A stretch of 64,000 nucleotides of DNA from Bacteroidetes bacterium UBA4416 (lineage in GTDB: Bacteria; Bacteroidota; Bacteroidia; B-17B0; Aurantibacillaceae): positions 12,228-76,227 of the forward strand of contig DGQK01000031.1 of NCBI GenBank assembly GCA_002390745.1. The letters run 5' to 3'. Within the stretch, counting starts at the first letter, position 1, and each line of letters opens with the position of its first letter. Shown here one piece after another: positions 53,736 to 62,523 of the stretch. The notes under the pieces were generated by a model. That model ran no database searches. It was given only the letters and a program-made list of their open reading frames with translations, and was not told the DNA's origin. A program made the translations under genes and the position numbers.

Positions 53736-53873
53736 TAGGATCCGGGGTTAAAAAACGCTTAATTTGGTGTAAGCAGCAGGAATTAAGCACCTCTGTCCGT
53801 TAATATCTTGTGACGGATCTCACTTAGCTTATGCTAAATAAGCTTTATTTTTGAAGTTTAATCCGATCGAAAC

Positions 53874-55358
53874 TTGGCCAACCCACTCAAAAAGCTCGCT
53901 TCACAAACCGTGATTTACGGCTTAGGCAGTATCCTGCCCAGGGTGATCACCTTTCTTTACGGCCTGGTTCTCACCTATGTGTTCAAAGAACCCAGGCAGA
54001 TGTCGGCCAACACGGAGTTTTATGCCTACATCAGCTTCTTCAACATCCTGTTTACCTACGGTATGGAAACCGCTTTCTTTAACTTCTCAAGAACCACAGA
54101 AGATAAAGAAAAAGTATTTTCGACGGCTTTCATTTCGATCTTTACCAGCAGCATCGTTTTTTCCCTGATCCTGTGTCTGTTCTCTAACAGTATTGCAGAA
54201 CTTGTGAAGGAGCCGGGTCATGCCAATTACGTTGTCTGGTGTGCTTTGACTGTTGCCACGGATGCGCTCATGGCCATTCCTTATGCCAGGCTGCGCTTAA
54301 ACAACCGCCCTAAAGTGTTTGCCGCCCTGAAACTGCTGCACATTGTGGTTTTTATGGCGGTCAACATTTTTTATTTCAACATCTGCAAACCCGCTTTCAT
54401 GAAAGGAGAAGATTCGTTCTTCGCCTCTTGCTACAATCCCGGGGTTGGAGTAGGCTACGCCTTCCTGGCCGGGCTTATCGCTAACCTGCCGCCATTGTTA
54501 ATCCTCTCGCTCGGGTTTATGAAAATCAAAATGGTGTTCGACAAAGAGCTGTGGAAGAAAATGATGCTGTATGCCTGGCCTTTGCTGATCCTCGGTTTTG
54601 CCGGGATGATCAACGAAACCTTTGACCGTTTTATTCTAAAATACCTGCTGCCGGAGGATATAGCCCGGGACGAGCTGGGCATTTATGGCGCCTGTTATCG
54701 CATTGCGATGCTGATGACCATCTTCACCACAGCCTTTAAATATGCCGTTGAACCTTTTTTCTTTTCGCGTGCGCACAACGACGATTCTAAAAAGCTCAAT
54801 GCACTGGTGATGAAGTACTATGTCTTGTTTTGCCTGTTTATTTTTCTCGGGATCATGATGAACCTGCCCTGGCTGAAATTAATGGTGAGCGAGAATTACC
54901 GTTCGGGCCTGGGAGTAGTGCCGATCCTGCTGTTGGCTAACTTATGTGTGGGCGTCTATTGGAATTTGTCGATCTGGTTCAAGCTGACCGGGCAAACCAA
55001 ATTCGGCGCCGGCATTACGATCATAGGCGCAGTGATTACGCTGGTGCTCAACTTCAGCTTTATCCCGGTATTCGGCTATATGGCCTGCGCCTGGACAACA
55101 CTGGCGTCTTATTTCACCATGATGGTGCTTTCCTATGTCCTGGGGCAAAAACATTATCCGGTGAACTATAACCTCCGGAGCATGTCCGTATTCACCTTCC
55201 TGGCGCTGGGGCTTTACCTCATTTCTACAAGCTATGCCGGGATGCAGAATGAGTTCCTGAAGTTAACATTTAATAATATCTTGCTGCTGCTCTTCGCCTG
55301 GTTTTTTTATAAATTAGAATTCGATAATTTAAAGAAACTCAAACACCTCGAAGAATGA
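53874..55358 (+). CDS. Polysaccharide flippase, MOP superfamily
   Basis: 494 residues from a TTG. Twelve to fourteen membrane helices with the Wzx-like opening MANPLKKLASQTVIYGLGSILPRVITFLYG, common to Bacteroidota 'lipopolysaccharide biosynthesis' MOP flippases. These move lipid-linked sugars across the inner membrane. The last four bases overlap the dut start (ATGA). TATTTTTG at 53846-53853 is a possible -7 box; a 7-bp inverted repeat (AGCTTAT/ATAAGCT, 53826-53844) lies just before it. The substrate is unknown; it could relate to the surface-glycan genes elsewhere in the window. Confidence 0.88.
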   Translation: MANPLKKLASQTVIYGLGSILPRVITFLYGLVLTYVFKEPRQMSANTEFYAYISFFNILFTYGMETAFFNFSRTTEDKEKVFSTAFISIFTSSIVFSLILCLFSNSIAELVKEPGHANYVVWCALTVATDALMAIPYARLRLNNRPKVFAALKLLHIVVFMAVNIFYFNICKPAFMKGEDSFFASCYNPGVGVGYAFLAGLIANLPPLLILSLGFMKIKMVFDKELWKKMMLYAWPLLILGFAGMINETFDRFILKYLLPEDIARDELGIYGACYRIAMLMTIFTTAFKYAVEPFFFSRAHNDDSKKLNALVMKYYVLFCLFIFLGIMMNLPWLKLMVSENYRSGLGVVPILLLANLCVGVYWNLSIWFKLTGQTKFGAGITIIGAVITLVLNFSFIPVFGYMACAWTTLASYFTMMVLSYVLGQKHYPVNYNLRSMSVFTFLALGLYLISTSYAGMQNEFLKLTFNNILLLLFAWFFYKLEFDNLKKLKHLEE

Positions 55359-55789
55359 TCGTCAGAGTAGTCAGCCAATCCAAACACGAATTACCGGAAT
55401 ACGCCACTGAACACGCCGCAGGGCTTGACCTCAGGGCTAATCTTGATCATTCCATTGAGTTAAAGCCTTTGGAGCGGGCTCTGATCCCCACCGGCCTTTT
55501 CATCGAATTACCCCCTGGCTATGAGGCGCAGATCCGTCCGCGCAGCGGCTTGGCCTTTAAGAACGGGATTACCGTGTTAAATTCCCCGGGAACGATCGAC
55601 GCCGATTACAGGGGTGAAGTGAAAGTGCTCCTGGTGAATTTATCCAACACGCCTTTTATGATCAATGATGGGGAGCGCGTGGCGCAAATGGTGATCGCTA
55701 AGCATGAGCAGATCCACTGGGAACTCACAGACTCGCTGGATGAAACCCAACGTGGCGCCGGCGGCTTCGGGCATACGGGCACGAAGTAG
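55355..55789 (+). CDS. dut: dUTP diphosphatase
   Basis: 144 residues with all five trimeric dUTPase motifs: AAGLDLRAN (1), IRPRSGLAFKNG (2), LNSPGTIDADYRGEVKVLLVN (3, with catalytic Asp), GERVAQMVI (4) and RGAGGFGHTGTK (5). It hydrolyses dUTP to dUMP and diphosphate in the cytoplasm. The ATG overlaps the flippase stop by 4 nt, so translation is coupled although the functions are unrelated. Confidence 0.97.
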   Translation: MIVRVVSQSKHELPEYATEHAAGLDLRANLDHSIELKPLERALIPTGLFIELPPGYEAQIRPRSGLAFKNGITVLNSPGTIDADYRGEVKVLLVNLSNTPFMINDGERVAQMVIAKHEQIHWELTDSLDETQRGAGGFGHTGTK

Positions 55790-55810
55790 AAATCAACCAA
55801 CATCAAACTA

Positions 55811-56293
55811 CTAAACAATCTTTTTCAACCGCTCCGTAATCTCTAACACGGCCGGGCACACCATCGTATTGCGGTAAGTAAGGTCTAAGATCTGCTCCAT
55901 GCGCTTCCGGTCAGTATGGGGATATTCGCGGCAGGCATTGGGCCTGGCCTCATACACCGAGCAATAATTATCCGCTCCGAGAAAAGGGCAGGGCGCTTGT
56001 GTGAGTACATAATCCTTGTCCTCATCAATGCGGAGGTATTTGCCGATGAACTCGCCCGGCTTCATGCGCAGGTGCTTCGCAAGGCGCTCCACATCGCGGT
56101 TGTAGAAGATAGGGGACGTTGTTTTGCAGCAGTTGGCGCAGGCCAGGCAATCCACCTCTTCAAACACGTCCTCATGCAATTGATGGAATTTATCGTCGAG
56201 GTTCTTCGGTTTGCTGCGCTTCAGCTTGTCATAAAAAGCCCTGTTCTCTTTCTTAAGAGTGGACGCTTTTTGATTATGTTTTTGTAAATCCAA
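55811..56293 (-). CDS. YkgJ-family cysteine cluster protein
   Basis: 160 residues from a TTG 6 nt after the truB stop. Metal-binding cysteines: DCLACANCCKTTSPIF, then PCPFLGADNYCSVYEARPNACREYPHTD. The CxxCxxCC...CP...C....RPxxCRxYP pattern defines UPF0153/YkgJ, a family that probably binds zinc or an Fe-S cluster; its function is unknown. It is coupled to truB, a pairing without an obvious functional reason. It converges with dut. Confidence 0.87.
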   Translation of the reverse strand: MDLQKHNQKASTLKKENRAFYDKLKRSKPKNLDDKFHQLHEDVFEEVDCLACANCCKTTSPIFYNRDVERLAKHLRMKPGEFIGKYLRIDEDKDYVLTQAPCPFLGADNYCSVYEARPNACREYPHTDRKRMEQILDLTYRNTMVCPAVLEITERLKKIV

Positions 56294-56299
56294 CCGAAA

Positions 56300-57028
56300 T
56301 TACAGGGTAGTGGAACCGGAAAGTTGTTGATTGGCAGAAGCAATAAACTCCTCAGGAGTTTGCGCATCCTCCAGCGAGAAATGCCCGATTTTAGTGCGGC
56401 AGAGCGAATCCAGGTAGGCGCCGCTGTTGAGCGCCAGGCCAAAGTCGCGGGCAATGCTGCGGATATAGGTTCCTTTCGTGCAGGCAATGCGGAAGCCTAC
56501 CAGAGGCAGTTCGCAGGACGTTATCTCAAAGTCCAGGATCTCGATCGGGCGCGCCTTCAGCTCGATTTCTTCGCCCGCGCGTGCCAGCGTGTAGAGGCGC
56601 TTGCCGTCTACGCGCACCGCGCTGAACATGGGAGGTACCTGCTCCTGTTTGCCGATGAAGGACCTGGCCGTTTCAAGGATCAGCTCCTTGCTGATATGTT
56701 CCGTTGGAAAGGTCTGGTCTACAGGCTTCTCTTTATCGTAGCAGGGAGTGGTGGCGCCAATAAAAAAGGTACCGGTATATTCTTTTGGCAGGTCCTGGAA
56801 GGAGGAGATCTCCTTGGTTTTTTTGCCGGTGCAGATAATGAGCAGGCCAGTGGCCAGGGGATCGAGCGTACCGGCATGACCGATCTTGAGGTGTACGTAC
56901 TTACCGTCGAGCAGCAGCGAAGGATGGCGTTTCAGCGCATGCTTCAGTTTGTTTACCGCCTGGAAGGAAGACCAGGTGTAAGGCTTGTTGATGAGGAGAA
57001 GCTCTCCGCTGCGGTAATCGGGTGTCAT
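56300..57028 (-). CDS. truB: tRNA pseudouridine(55) synthase TruB
   Basis: 242 residues from the ATG at 57028; a TTG at 57037 is the alternative. The catalytic aspartate is in GHAGTLDPLATGLLIICTGK; other family blocks are NKPYTWSSFQAVNKLK, TPCYDKEKPVD, PPMFSAVRVDGKRLYTLARAG and CTKGTYIRSIARDFG. It isomerises U55 of the T-loop in most tRNAs. TATCTTTG (57043-57036) is 7 nt upstream of the ATG and looks like a -7 element giving a nearly leaderless message. Confidence 0.95.
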   Translation of the reverse strand: MTPDYRSGELLLINKPYTWSSFQAVNKLKHALKRHPSLLLDGKYVHLKIGHAGTLDPLATGLLIICTGKKTKEISSFQDLPKEYTGTFFIGATTPCYDKEKPVDQTFPTEHISKELILETARSFIGKQEQVPPMFSAVRVDGKRLYTLARAGEEIELKARPIEILDFEITSCELPLVGFRIACTKGTYIRSIARDFGLALNSGAYLDSLCRTKIGHFSLEDAQTPEEFIASANQQLSGSTTL

Positions 57029-57184
57029 AGCCTGCAAAGATAGCGGTTTTTGCCGATTCAGCAGCCTATCCTGTTAAACCCGGGGCCTTGTCAGGGGAAT
57101 GACTTTTTTAAGAATACGATCGGCTTCGTGAAAAGAGTTACAGGTTCGCCGAATGAGCGTTATATTTATAATCCCCACAAAGGC

Positions 57185-58057
57185 ATGTTGATGGCTGCAC
57201 CGATCCCCGTTCATACACTTACAGATCATGGAGAAAGCTCCGTCATGGTGAGGCGCCTGAGCCGCTACGGCGGCATTGATATGGAGGAGCGCCATCGTCA
57301 CAGCTATTACGAGATCCTGTTGTTCGATCAGGCGGGCGGTACGAATAGGATCGACTTTGAGGAATATCCCGTACAGGCGCAAAGCATTCATTTTATTTTC
57401 CCGGGGCAGATCCATGCCCTCAACCGGAATAAGGATACCGACGGATACCTGGTTACTTTTACCAAAGATTTTATGGCCCTTAATGGCGGGAACCTGGCGG
57501 TTCTGAATGATTTTCCGGCTTTTAATAAAACCGCTCCGGCCGTACTGCATGCGTCGCCTGGCGATTTCGCGGGGATCTTCGGCCTGGTTCAATTCATGGA
57601 GCAGGAAGTGAGGCAGATCGCACATTACAAGGAAGGGCTTCTGGCAGCATACATCCAGGCCCTGCTCATCAAATGCAAAGCGCTGGTTATCGATACCGTG
57701 GATTACCGCCGCAACGACGAAAGCGCGCAACAGCTCATCCAGCGCTTCAACCAGCTATTGGAGAGGAAGTTTACCAAATTTCATAAGGTCAATGAATATG
57801 CCAATCAGCTGGGTCTTACCCCTAACCATTTAAGCGACAGCCTGAAAAAAATCAGCGGGAAAACGGCCGGAGAGCTGATCCACCAGCGGATCATCCTGGA
57901 AGCGAAACGCCTGCTCCTGCATTCATCGTCGGCTACAAAGGAAATCGCGTACCAGCTGGGCTTCAACGATCCCTCTTACTTCAGCCGCTTCTTCAAAGCC
58001 AATACGGGCGCGTCGCCGGAGAATTTCCGTAAGGAGATCCGGCACAGCTACCGCTAA
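57185..58057 (+). CDS. AraC-family transcriptional regulator
   Basis: 290 residues from the ATG at 57185 (another ATG at 57191); the frame stays open back to 57050, but only the shorter form has the normal length of the family. An N-terminal cupin-like ligand domain (RHRHSYYEILLFDQAGGTNRIDFEEYPVQ, IHFIFPGQIHAL) is followed by the double helix-turn-helix at the C-terminus: KVNEYANQLGLTPNHLSDSLKKISG and ATKEIAYQLGFNDPSYFSRFFKANTGASPENFR. It is divergent from truB and convergent with ribBA; neither is an obvious target. Confidence 0.9.
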   Translation: MLMAAPIPVHTLTDHGESSVMVRRLSRYGGIDMEERHRHSYYEILLFDQAGGTNRIDFEEYPVQAQSIHFIFPGQIHALNRNKDTDGYLVTFTKDFMALNGGNLAVLNDFPAFNKTAPAVLHASPGDFAGIFGLVQFMEQEVRQIAHYKEGLLAAYIQALLIKCKALVIDTVDYRRNDESAQQLIQRFNQLLERKFTKFHKVNEYANQLGLTPNHLSDSLKKISGKTAGELIHQRIILEAKRLLLHSSSATKEIAYQLGFNDPSYFSRFFKANTGASPENFRKEIRHSYR

Positions 58058-58074
58058 GCACAAGGGGCTTAGGC

Positions 58075-59280
58075 CTAAAAGCTGTGGCCCATTTTATCTT
58101 TCTTGGTCTGGATGTATTTTTCGTTGTGGGGATTGGAAGGAATAACGATCGGAATGTTTTCTGTCACCTCCAGGCCATAGCCTATCAGGCCCACGCGCTT
58201 CACCGGGTTATTGGTCATCAGCTTCATTTTGCTCACACCCAGATCGCGCAGGATCTGCGCGCCCACGCCATAGTCGCGTTCGTCCATTTTAAAGCCGAGC
58301 TCCAGATTGGCTTCTACCGTATCGAGGCCCTGCTCCTGGAGTTTGTAGGCTTTTAACTTATTCAACAGGCCAATACCGCGGCCTTCCTGGTTCATGTACA
58401 CGATCACACCTTTGCCTTCCTTCTCGATCATCTCCATGGCCTTGTGCAGCTGTGGGCCGCAGTCGCAGCGGCAGGAGCCGAAGATGTCGCCGGTAACGCA
58501 GGAAGAGTGCACCCGCACATATACAGGCTCGTCTTTTTCCCACTCGCCTTTTACCAGGGCAAGATGCTCTTCGCCGTTGGTGTCTACTTTGTAGTTGATG
58601 AGTTTAAAGTTTCCCCACTGGGTAGGCATGTTCACTTCTACCTGGCGGCTCACGATGCTTTCCTTTGCCAGGCGGTAAGAGATCAGGTCTTTGATGGTCA
58701 CGATTTTCAGGTCGAACTGCTTAGCGACCTTCACGAGGTCCGGCAGGCGGGCCATGGTGCCATCCTCGTTCAATACTTCTACCAAAGCGCCGCAAGGCTC
58801 AAAGCCTGCCAGGCGTGCAAAATCAATAGTAGCTTCAGTGTGGCCTGTGCGGCGCAAAACACCGCCGGTTTTAGCAATGAGCGGAAAGATATGCCCGGGA
58901 CGGCCAAAATCCGCCGCCTTCATGTCGGGGTCGATCAGGGCCTGAACCGTTTTGGCGCGGTCATAGGCCGAAATGCCCGTCGTGCAGCCATGACCCAGCA
59001 GGTCGATGGAAACTGTAAAGGCTGTTTCGTGCAAGGCCGTGTTGGAAGTCACCATCAGCTCCAGCTTCAGCTCCCTGGCACGCTCTTCGGTCACAGCGGC
59101 GCAGATGAGGCCGCGGCCATGCGTGGCCATAAAATTAATCACCTCCGGAGTAATGTTGCGTGCGGCGGTTAAGAAGTCGCCTTCGTTCTCGCGGTCTTCA
59201 TCATCTACCACAATAATCACTTTACCGGCTTTGATGTCGGCAATTGCTTCTTCGATTGTATTGACTTGTATTGTTTCCAT
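58075..59280 (-). CDS. ribBA: Bifunctional RibBA
   Basis: 401 residues from the ATG at 59280. An open frame to 59373 exists only because it reads into the repeat at 59331. Residues 1-205 are 3,4-dihydroxy-2-butanone 4-phosphate synthase (DDEDRENEGD, DLLGHGCTTGISAYDRAKTV, RTGHTEATIDFARLAG); residues 206-401 are GTP cyclohydrolase II with zinc cysteines in SSCVTGDIFGSCRCDCGPQL and EGRGIGLLNKLKAYKLQ. It makes both precursors of riboflavin. TAGATTTG (59297-59290) is a -7 element only 9 nt before the ATG; no FMN riboswitch fits in that space. Confidence 0.96.
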   Translation of the reverse strand: METIQVNTIEEAIADIKAGKVIIVVDDEDRENEGDFLTAARNITPEVINFMATHGRGLICAAVTEERARELKLELMVTSNTALHETAFTVSIDLLGHGCTTGISAYDRAKTVQALIDPDMKAADFGRPGHIFPLIAKTGGVLRRTGHTEATIDFARLAGFEPCGALVEVLNEDGTMARLPDLVKVAKQFDLKIVTIKDLISYRLAKESIVSRQVEVNMPTQWGNFKLINYKVDTNGEEHLALVKGEWEKDEPVYVRVHSSCVTGDIFGSCRCDCGPQLHKAMEMIEKEGKGVIVYMNQEGRGIGLLNKLKAYKLQEQGLDTVEANLELGFKMDERDYGVGAQILRDLGVSKMKLMTNNPVKRVGLIGYGLEVTENIPIVIPSNPHNEKYIQTKKDKMGHSF

Positions 59281-59330
59281 TTTGCGCTGCAAATCTAAGT
59301 ATAATATCTTCTGTTGGTTAATAATATTTG

Positions 59331-59440
59331 GGGCGTGCCCCCGCGAAAAGAGGCGGCGGGGTCGGGCTATCACTCCTCACGCCATGGCGTGATTGCCAAA
59401 AAGGCAGCAAAAAAGTATTTCCGTTCTATCCCTGCCCGAC
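59331..59440 (+). repeat. Intergenic repeat, module A
   Basis: Constant blocks GGGCGTGCCCCCGC, GTCGGGCTATCACTCC and ATTTCCGTTCTATCCCT frame two hairpins that differ from those in the other copies: CCCCGC/GCGGGG and the palindrome TCACGCCATGGCGTGA (59377-59392). Related to 16121-16210 (opposite strand) and 60610-60717. It fills most of the gap between ribBA and the SRPBCC gene. Confidence 0.75.
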
Positions 59441-59474
59441 TTCGTCATTGTATACGGTCTTCACGCAAATAAAC

Positions 59475-59939
59475 TTACTCTCCAAACAATTCTTTCACCA
59501 CTTTTGTTCGGTACCTGAAAATGTCTTCAATGCGTTTCCTTACAAAGAGGCTGTGGGCGATGGTTCCGAGGAAGCCGAAGGGCAGCACGTAATGCACCTC
59601 ATCGTACATGTCGGTGCCGTTGGGAGTGGCAATGAAGCTGTGCTTGTGATGCCAGAGCCTGTAAGGGCCGAAGCGTTGCTCATCGATGAAATAATGGCCG
59701 TCCACAACATGGGTAATTTCCGTCATCCATTTCACGCGGATCCCAAAGAGGGGCGTGAGGGTGTAGGTGATGATCTGCCCGGGGTACATGCTTTCCCCGT
59801 CTTTTTTGTCGGAGGTTACCGTGAAATTCATATTGGCAGGCGTGATCTTCTGCAAATTATTGGGCGAGGAGAAAAAGGCCCAGGCTTCATTTAAAGAAAT
59901 TGGTAAATGTTGCCTGCTTTTGATGGAATAGAATTGCAT
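59475..59939 (-). CDS. SRPBCC-family ligand-binding protein
   Basis: 154 residues, one START/Bet v 1-like domain: RQHLPISLNEAWAFFSSPNNLQKITPANMNF at the start, then GQIITYTLTPLFGIRVKWMTEI and DEVHYVLPFGFLGTIAHSLFVRKRIEDIFRYR at the end. Members bind small hydrophobic ligands; some are named 'cell division inhibitor' without proof. It is divergent from the CoA pyrophosphatase, with TATCTTTA (59946-59953) on the plus strand between them. Function uncertain. Confidence 0.85.
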   Translation of the reverse strand: MQFYSIKSRQHLPISLNEAWAFFSSPNNLQKITPANMNFTVTSDKKDGESMYPGQIITYTLTPLFGIRVKWMTEITHVVDGHYFIDEQRFGPYRLWHHKHSFIATPNGTDMYDEVHYVLPFGFLGTIAHSLFVRKRIEDIFRYRTKVVKELFGE

Positions 59940-59980
59940 ATCAATTATCTTTACAGCTTACGACAATTATCGGGGGGACA

Positions 59981-60604
59981 ATGTTTGACGAATTTATTGC
60001 GAATTTAAAAATAAAACTGCAGCAGCCTTTGCCGGGCATGGATGCACAGTTTGAGATGGCGCATGTAAAGCGGGAGAAGATCCTGGAAAACATGCCGGAA
60101 GCTTCTGTTTACAGACCCAGCGCAGTACTCATCGTTACCTATCCCAATGAGCGTAACGAGCCCATCCTGCTGCTGATTGAGCGTGTGACATATAACGGCT
60201 ATCACAGCGGGCAGATCGCCTTGCCCGGCGGAAAGGCCGATCCTGAAGATGTGAGCCTGGAGGCGACAGCCCTGCGCGAGTTCTTCGAAGAAACGGGTAG
60301 CGATGCCAGCCCCGAGATCATCGGCAAGCTCACGCCCGTCTATATTCCCGTGAGCAAGTTCGTGGTTCACCCATTTGTAGCTTTTCTGAATCAGCGCCCA
60401 CAATTCAGCATCAGCGAGCGGGAAGTGCAGCAGCTCATCGAATGGCCGCTGTCAGCCCTGGTCATGCCCGAAACGGTTAAAGAAACCGTTGTGGAGCCAA
60501 CTCCCGGCCTGAAACTCAAAACCCCTTACTTCGACATCAGCGAAAAGATCCTGTGGGGGGCCACCGCTATGATTATGAATGAGTTGAAGTGGGTGGTGAA
60601 GTGA
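59981..60604 (+). CDS. NUDIX CoA pyrophosphatase
   Basis: 207 residues. The UPF0035-type block YHSGQIALPGGKADPED runs into the Nudix box GGKADPEDVSLEATALREFFEETG, which together define the NudL/CoA pyrophosphatase group; the segment LLLIERVTYNGYHSG is also typical. It hydrolyses CoA and its derivatives to 3',5'-ADP and phosphopantetheine. Divergent from the SRPBCC gene with 41 nt between starts. A module A repeat begins right after the stop. Confidence 0.9.
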   Translation: MFDEFIANLKIKLQQPLPGMDAQFEMAHVKREKILENMPEASVYRPSAVLIVTYPNERNEPILLLIERVTYNGYHSGQIALPGGKADPEDVSLEATALREFFEETGSDASPEIIGKLTPVYIPVSKFVVHPFVAFLNQRPQFSISEREVQQLIEWPLSALVMPETVKETVVEPTPGLKLKTPYFDISEKILWGATAMIMNELKWVVK

Positions 60605-60609
60605 CTTTA

Positions 60610-60717
60610 GCATGAGGCATGCGAGCGGAAATCTCCTGTCCTGAATACTTTCGGACGGGAATTGGAGCGGGCAGCCCGGCCCTTCCGCGCCGTTCTTTGG
60701 CGGAAGGGACAGGCCCA
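60610..60717 (-). repeat. Intergenic repeat, module A
   Basis: Read on the minus strand: GGGCCTGTCCC, a perfect 9-bp hairpin CCCTTCCGC/GCGGAAGGG, CCGGGCTGCCCGCTCC, an imperfect hairpin close to that of the copy at 16150-16175, then GAGATTTCCGCTCGCATGCC. It begins 6 nt after the CoA pyrophosphatase stop. Confidence 0.75.
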
Positions 60718-60793
60718 ATGATCTGATTAAGTGACCTACCGGCCCTATAATTCAACCCTCTTTTCCAGGCATCCCGTAATTCATTTAAATTAA

Positions 60794-60805
60794 TATCTTT
60801 ACAGC
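60794..60805 (+). promoter_or_regulatory. Promoter-like 12-mer TATCTTTACAGC
   Basis: The same 12 bases occur at 59946-59957, in each case 24 to 35 nt before a start codon. TATCTTTA is one base from the -7 consensus TAnnTTTG. No convincing -33 element is seen at 20 nt. Confidence 0.35.
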
Positions 60806-60821
60806 CTCTAAAAAGAACCTT

Positions 60822-62240
60822 TTGCAAAACATCAAGGAATATTTTAACCAGCTGGCGTCTAAACGAAAAAAACGTGGGATCACGAATTACTATTGGAAGG
60901 AAATTACCAATTACTGTAATTATTTTTCGCACGAAGACAGCTCGGTTCTTGAGATCGGTTGCGGAAGCGGCGACCTGCTGGCAGGTATTGCCGGCAGCAC
61001 CAAAACAGGCATCGATTTCAGCGAAGAGCAGATTGCCTGGGCAAAGGAGAAACACAAGGATAAGAACATCGAGTTCCTGGTGATGGATGCCAATAACATC
61101 CAGCTCAACCGCACTTATGATTTTATCATCATCAGCAACCTCATCGGTTTTGTGGACGATATCCAGCAGGTATTTGAGCAGGCCCGGAAAGTATCGCATG
61201 CCAATACGAAGATCATTGTGCAGTATTACAATTCGCTATGGGAGCCGATGCTGAAGTTTGCAGAGCTGACGGGCCTTAAAACAAAAACGCCTACCCAGAA
61301 CTGGCTCAACTCCAAAGACGTGAACAACCTGTTGTTTGTGTCGGGTTTTGATGTGTACCGCAACAGCAAGCGCTTTATTTTTCCGTTTTATATTCCGCTG
61401 ATTGCAGAGATGTTCAACCTGGTGCTGGCCAAGTTTCCCTTCTTCCGTTTTTTCAGCCTAAACACCTATTCTTTTGCCAAGCCTTTGCCGGCAAGCGAAG
61501 AAGCAGATTATAAAACAAAGTATTCCACCACGGTGGTGATCCCTGCCCGCAACGAAAGCGGCAACATTGAGAACGCCATTACGCGCCTGCCGAAGTTCGG
61601 AAAGCACGTGGAAATTATCTTCATTGAAGGGAACAGTACTGACGATACCTGGCAGAAGATCCAGGAGATCCAGCAAAAATACGCGGCCACGCACGATATC
61701 AAAATAGGGCAGCAGAAAGGAAAAGGCAAGGCCGACGCGGTGCGCGAAGGCTATAAGATCGCGACCGGCGATATCCTGATGATCCTTGATGCCGACTTAA
61801 CGGTTCCGCCGGAAGACATTCCGAAGTTCTACGATGCCATTGCCGGCAGCAAAGGCGATTTCATCAACGGCACGCGCCTGGTGTACCCGATGGACAAAGA
61901 AGCGATGCGCTTTTTGAATTACCTGGGCAACCACTTTTTCAGCTGGGCCTTTACCTGGCTGCTGGAGCAGCGCTTTAAAGACACGCTGTGCGGCACCAAA
62001 GTCATGTTCCGGAAAGACTATATTAAGCTGACCAAAAACAGGAAATATTTCGGGGAGTTTGATCCTTTCGGGGATTTCGATCTCCTGTTCGGGGCCCATA
62101 AGCTGAACCTGAAAATTGTGGAAGTGCCCATCCGCTACAGGGAGCGTACTTACGGAAGCACCAATATTTCCCGCTTCAAGCATGGCCTGATCCTCCTGCG
62201 CATGTGCGCTTTTGCCAGCAGAAAGTGCAAGTTCATTTAA
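60822..62240 (+). CDS. Methyltransferase-glycosyltransferase 2 fusion
   Basis: 472 residues from a TTG. The first half (about 1-180) is a class I SAM-dependent methyltransferase: motif I SVLEIGCGSGDLLAGI, acidic loop TGIDFSEEQIAWAK and FLVMDANNI. The second half (about 233-472) is a GT2 glycosyltransferase of the dolichol-phosphate mannosyltransferase (DPM1) type: TVVIPARNESGNIENAI, IEGNSTDDTW, QKGKGKADAVREG and the DxD-like ILDADLTVPPED (D323-D325). Both sets of motifs are complete and in one frame. Neighbours do not reveal the acceptor. Cytoplasmic face of the membrane is expected for the DPM1-type half. Confidence 0.87.
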   Translation: MQNIKEYFNQLASKRKKRGITNYYWKEITNYCNYFSHEDSSVLEIGCGSGDLLAGIAGSTKTGIDFSEEQIAWAKEKHKDKNIEFLVMDANNIQLNRTYDFIIISNLIGFVDDIQQVFEQARKVSHANTKIIVQYYNSLWEPMLKFAELTGLKTKTPTQNWLNSKDVNNLLFVSGFDVYRNSKRFIFPFYIPLIAEMFNLVLAKFPFFRFFSLNTYSFAKPLPASEEADYKTKYSTTVVIPARNESGNIENAITRLPKFGKHVEIIFIEGNSTDDTWQKIQEIQQKYAATHDIKIGQQKGKGKADAVREGYKIATGDILMILDADLTVPPEDIPKFYDAIAGSKGDFINGTRLVYPMDKEAMRFLNYLGNHFFSWAFTWLLEQRFKDTLCGTKVMFRKDYIKLTKNRKYFGEFDPFGDFDLLFGAHKLNLKIVEVPIRYRERTYGSTNISRFKHGLILLRMCAFASRKCKFI

Positions 62241-62523
62241 AACAATCATGGAGTTGGAGTTGTTCGTTTAATGAGCTGGAAGCCATCTCAAAAATACCTG
62301 TTGCCTCTTTGCGCGCCTTTTCCATTCATGCTTCGTTTCTTTTCTAGCCCAGACTACAAGAGTATGAGCTTCGAAAAGAGCCTCGCCTGAATGAAAAATC
62401 CTGCGCAAATAGCCTAAAACCTATTTATGAGATAGCTTCTATTGAATTGGTGATTTCTTTGTAACTTTATTACATCATTTTTTAACTCATCAATTCTTTC
62501 ATTCTCCAACTCATCAACTGAAC

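Noticed and set aside
53826..53844. Operator-like inverted repeat AGCTTAT/ATAAGCT before the flippase gene
   Set aside because: Seven base pairs in AT-rich DNA can arise by chance and there is no supporting second copy; mentioned only in the gene entry.
59281..59330. FMN riboswitch upstream of ribBA
   Set aside because: Only about 50 nt lie between the repeat and the ATG, a -7 box sits 9 nt from the start, and no RFN-like conserved blocks are visible.
59281..59373. N-terminal extension of RibBA
   Set aside because: The extra 31 codons read through the module A repeat and have no RibBA counterpart; the ATG at 59280 gives a normal length.
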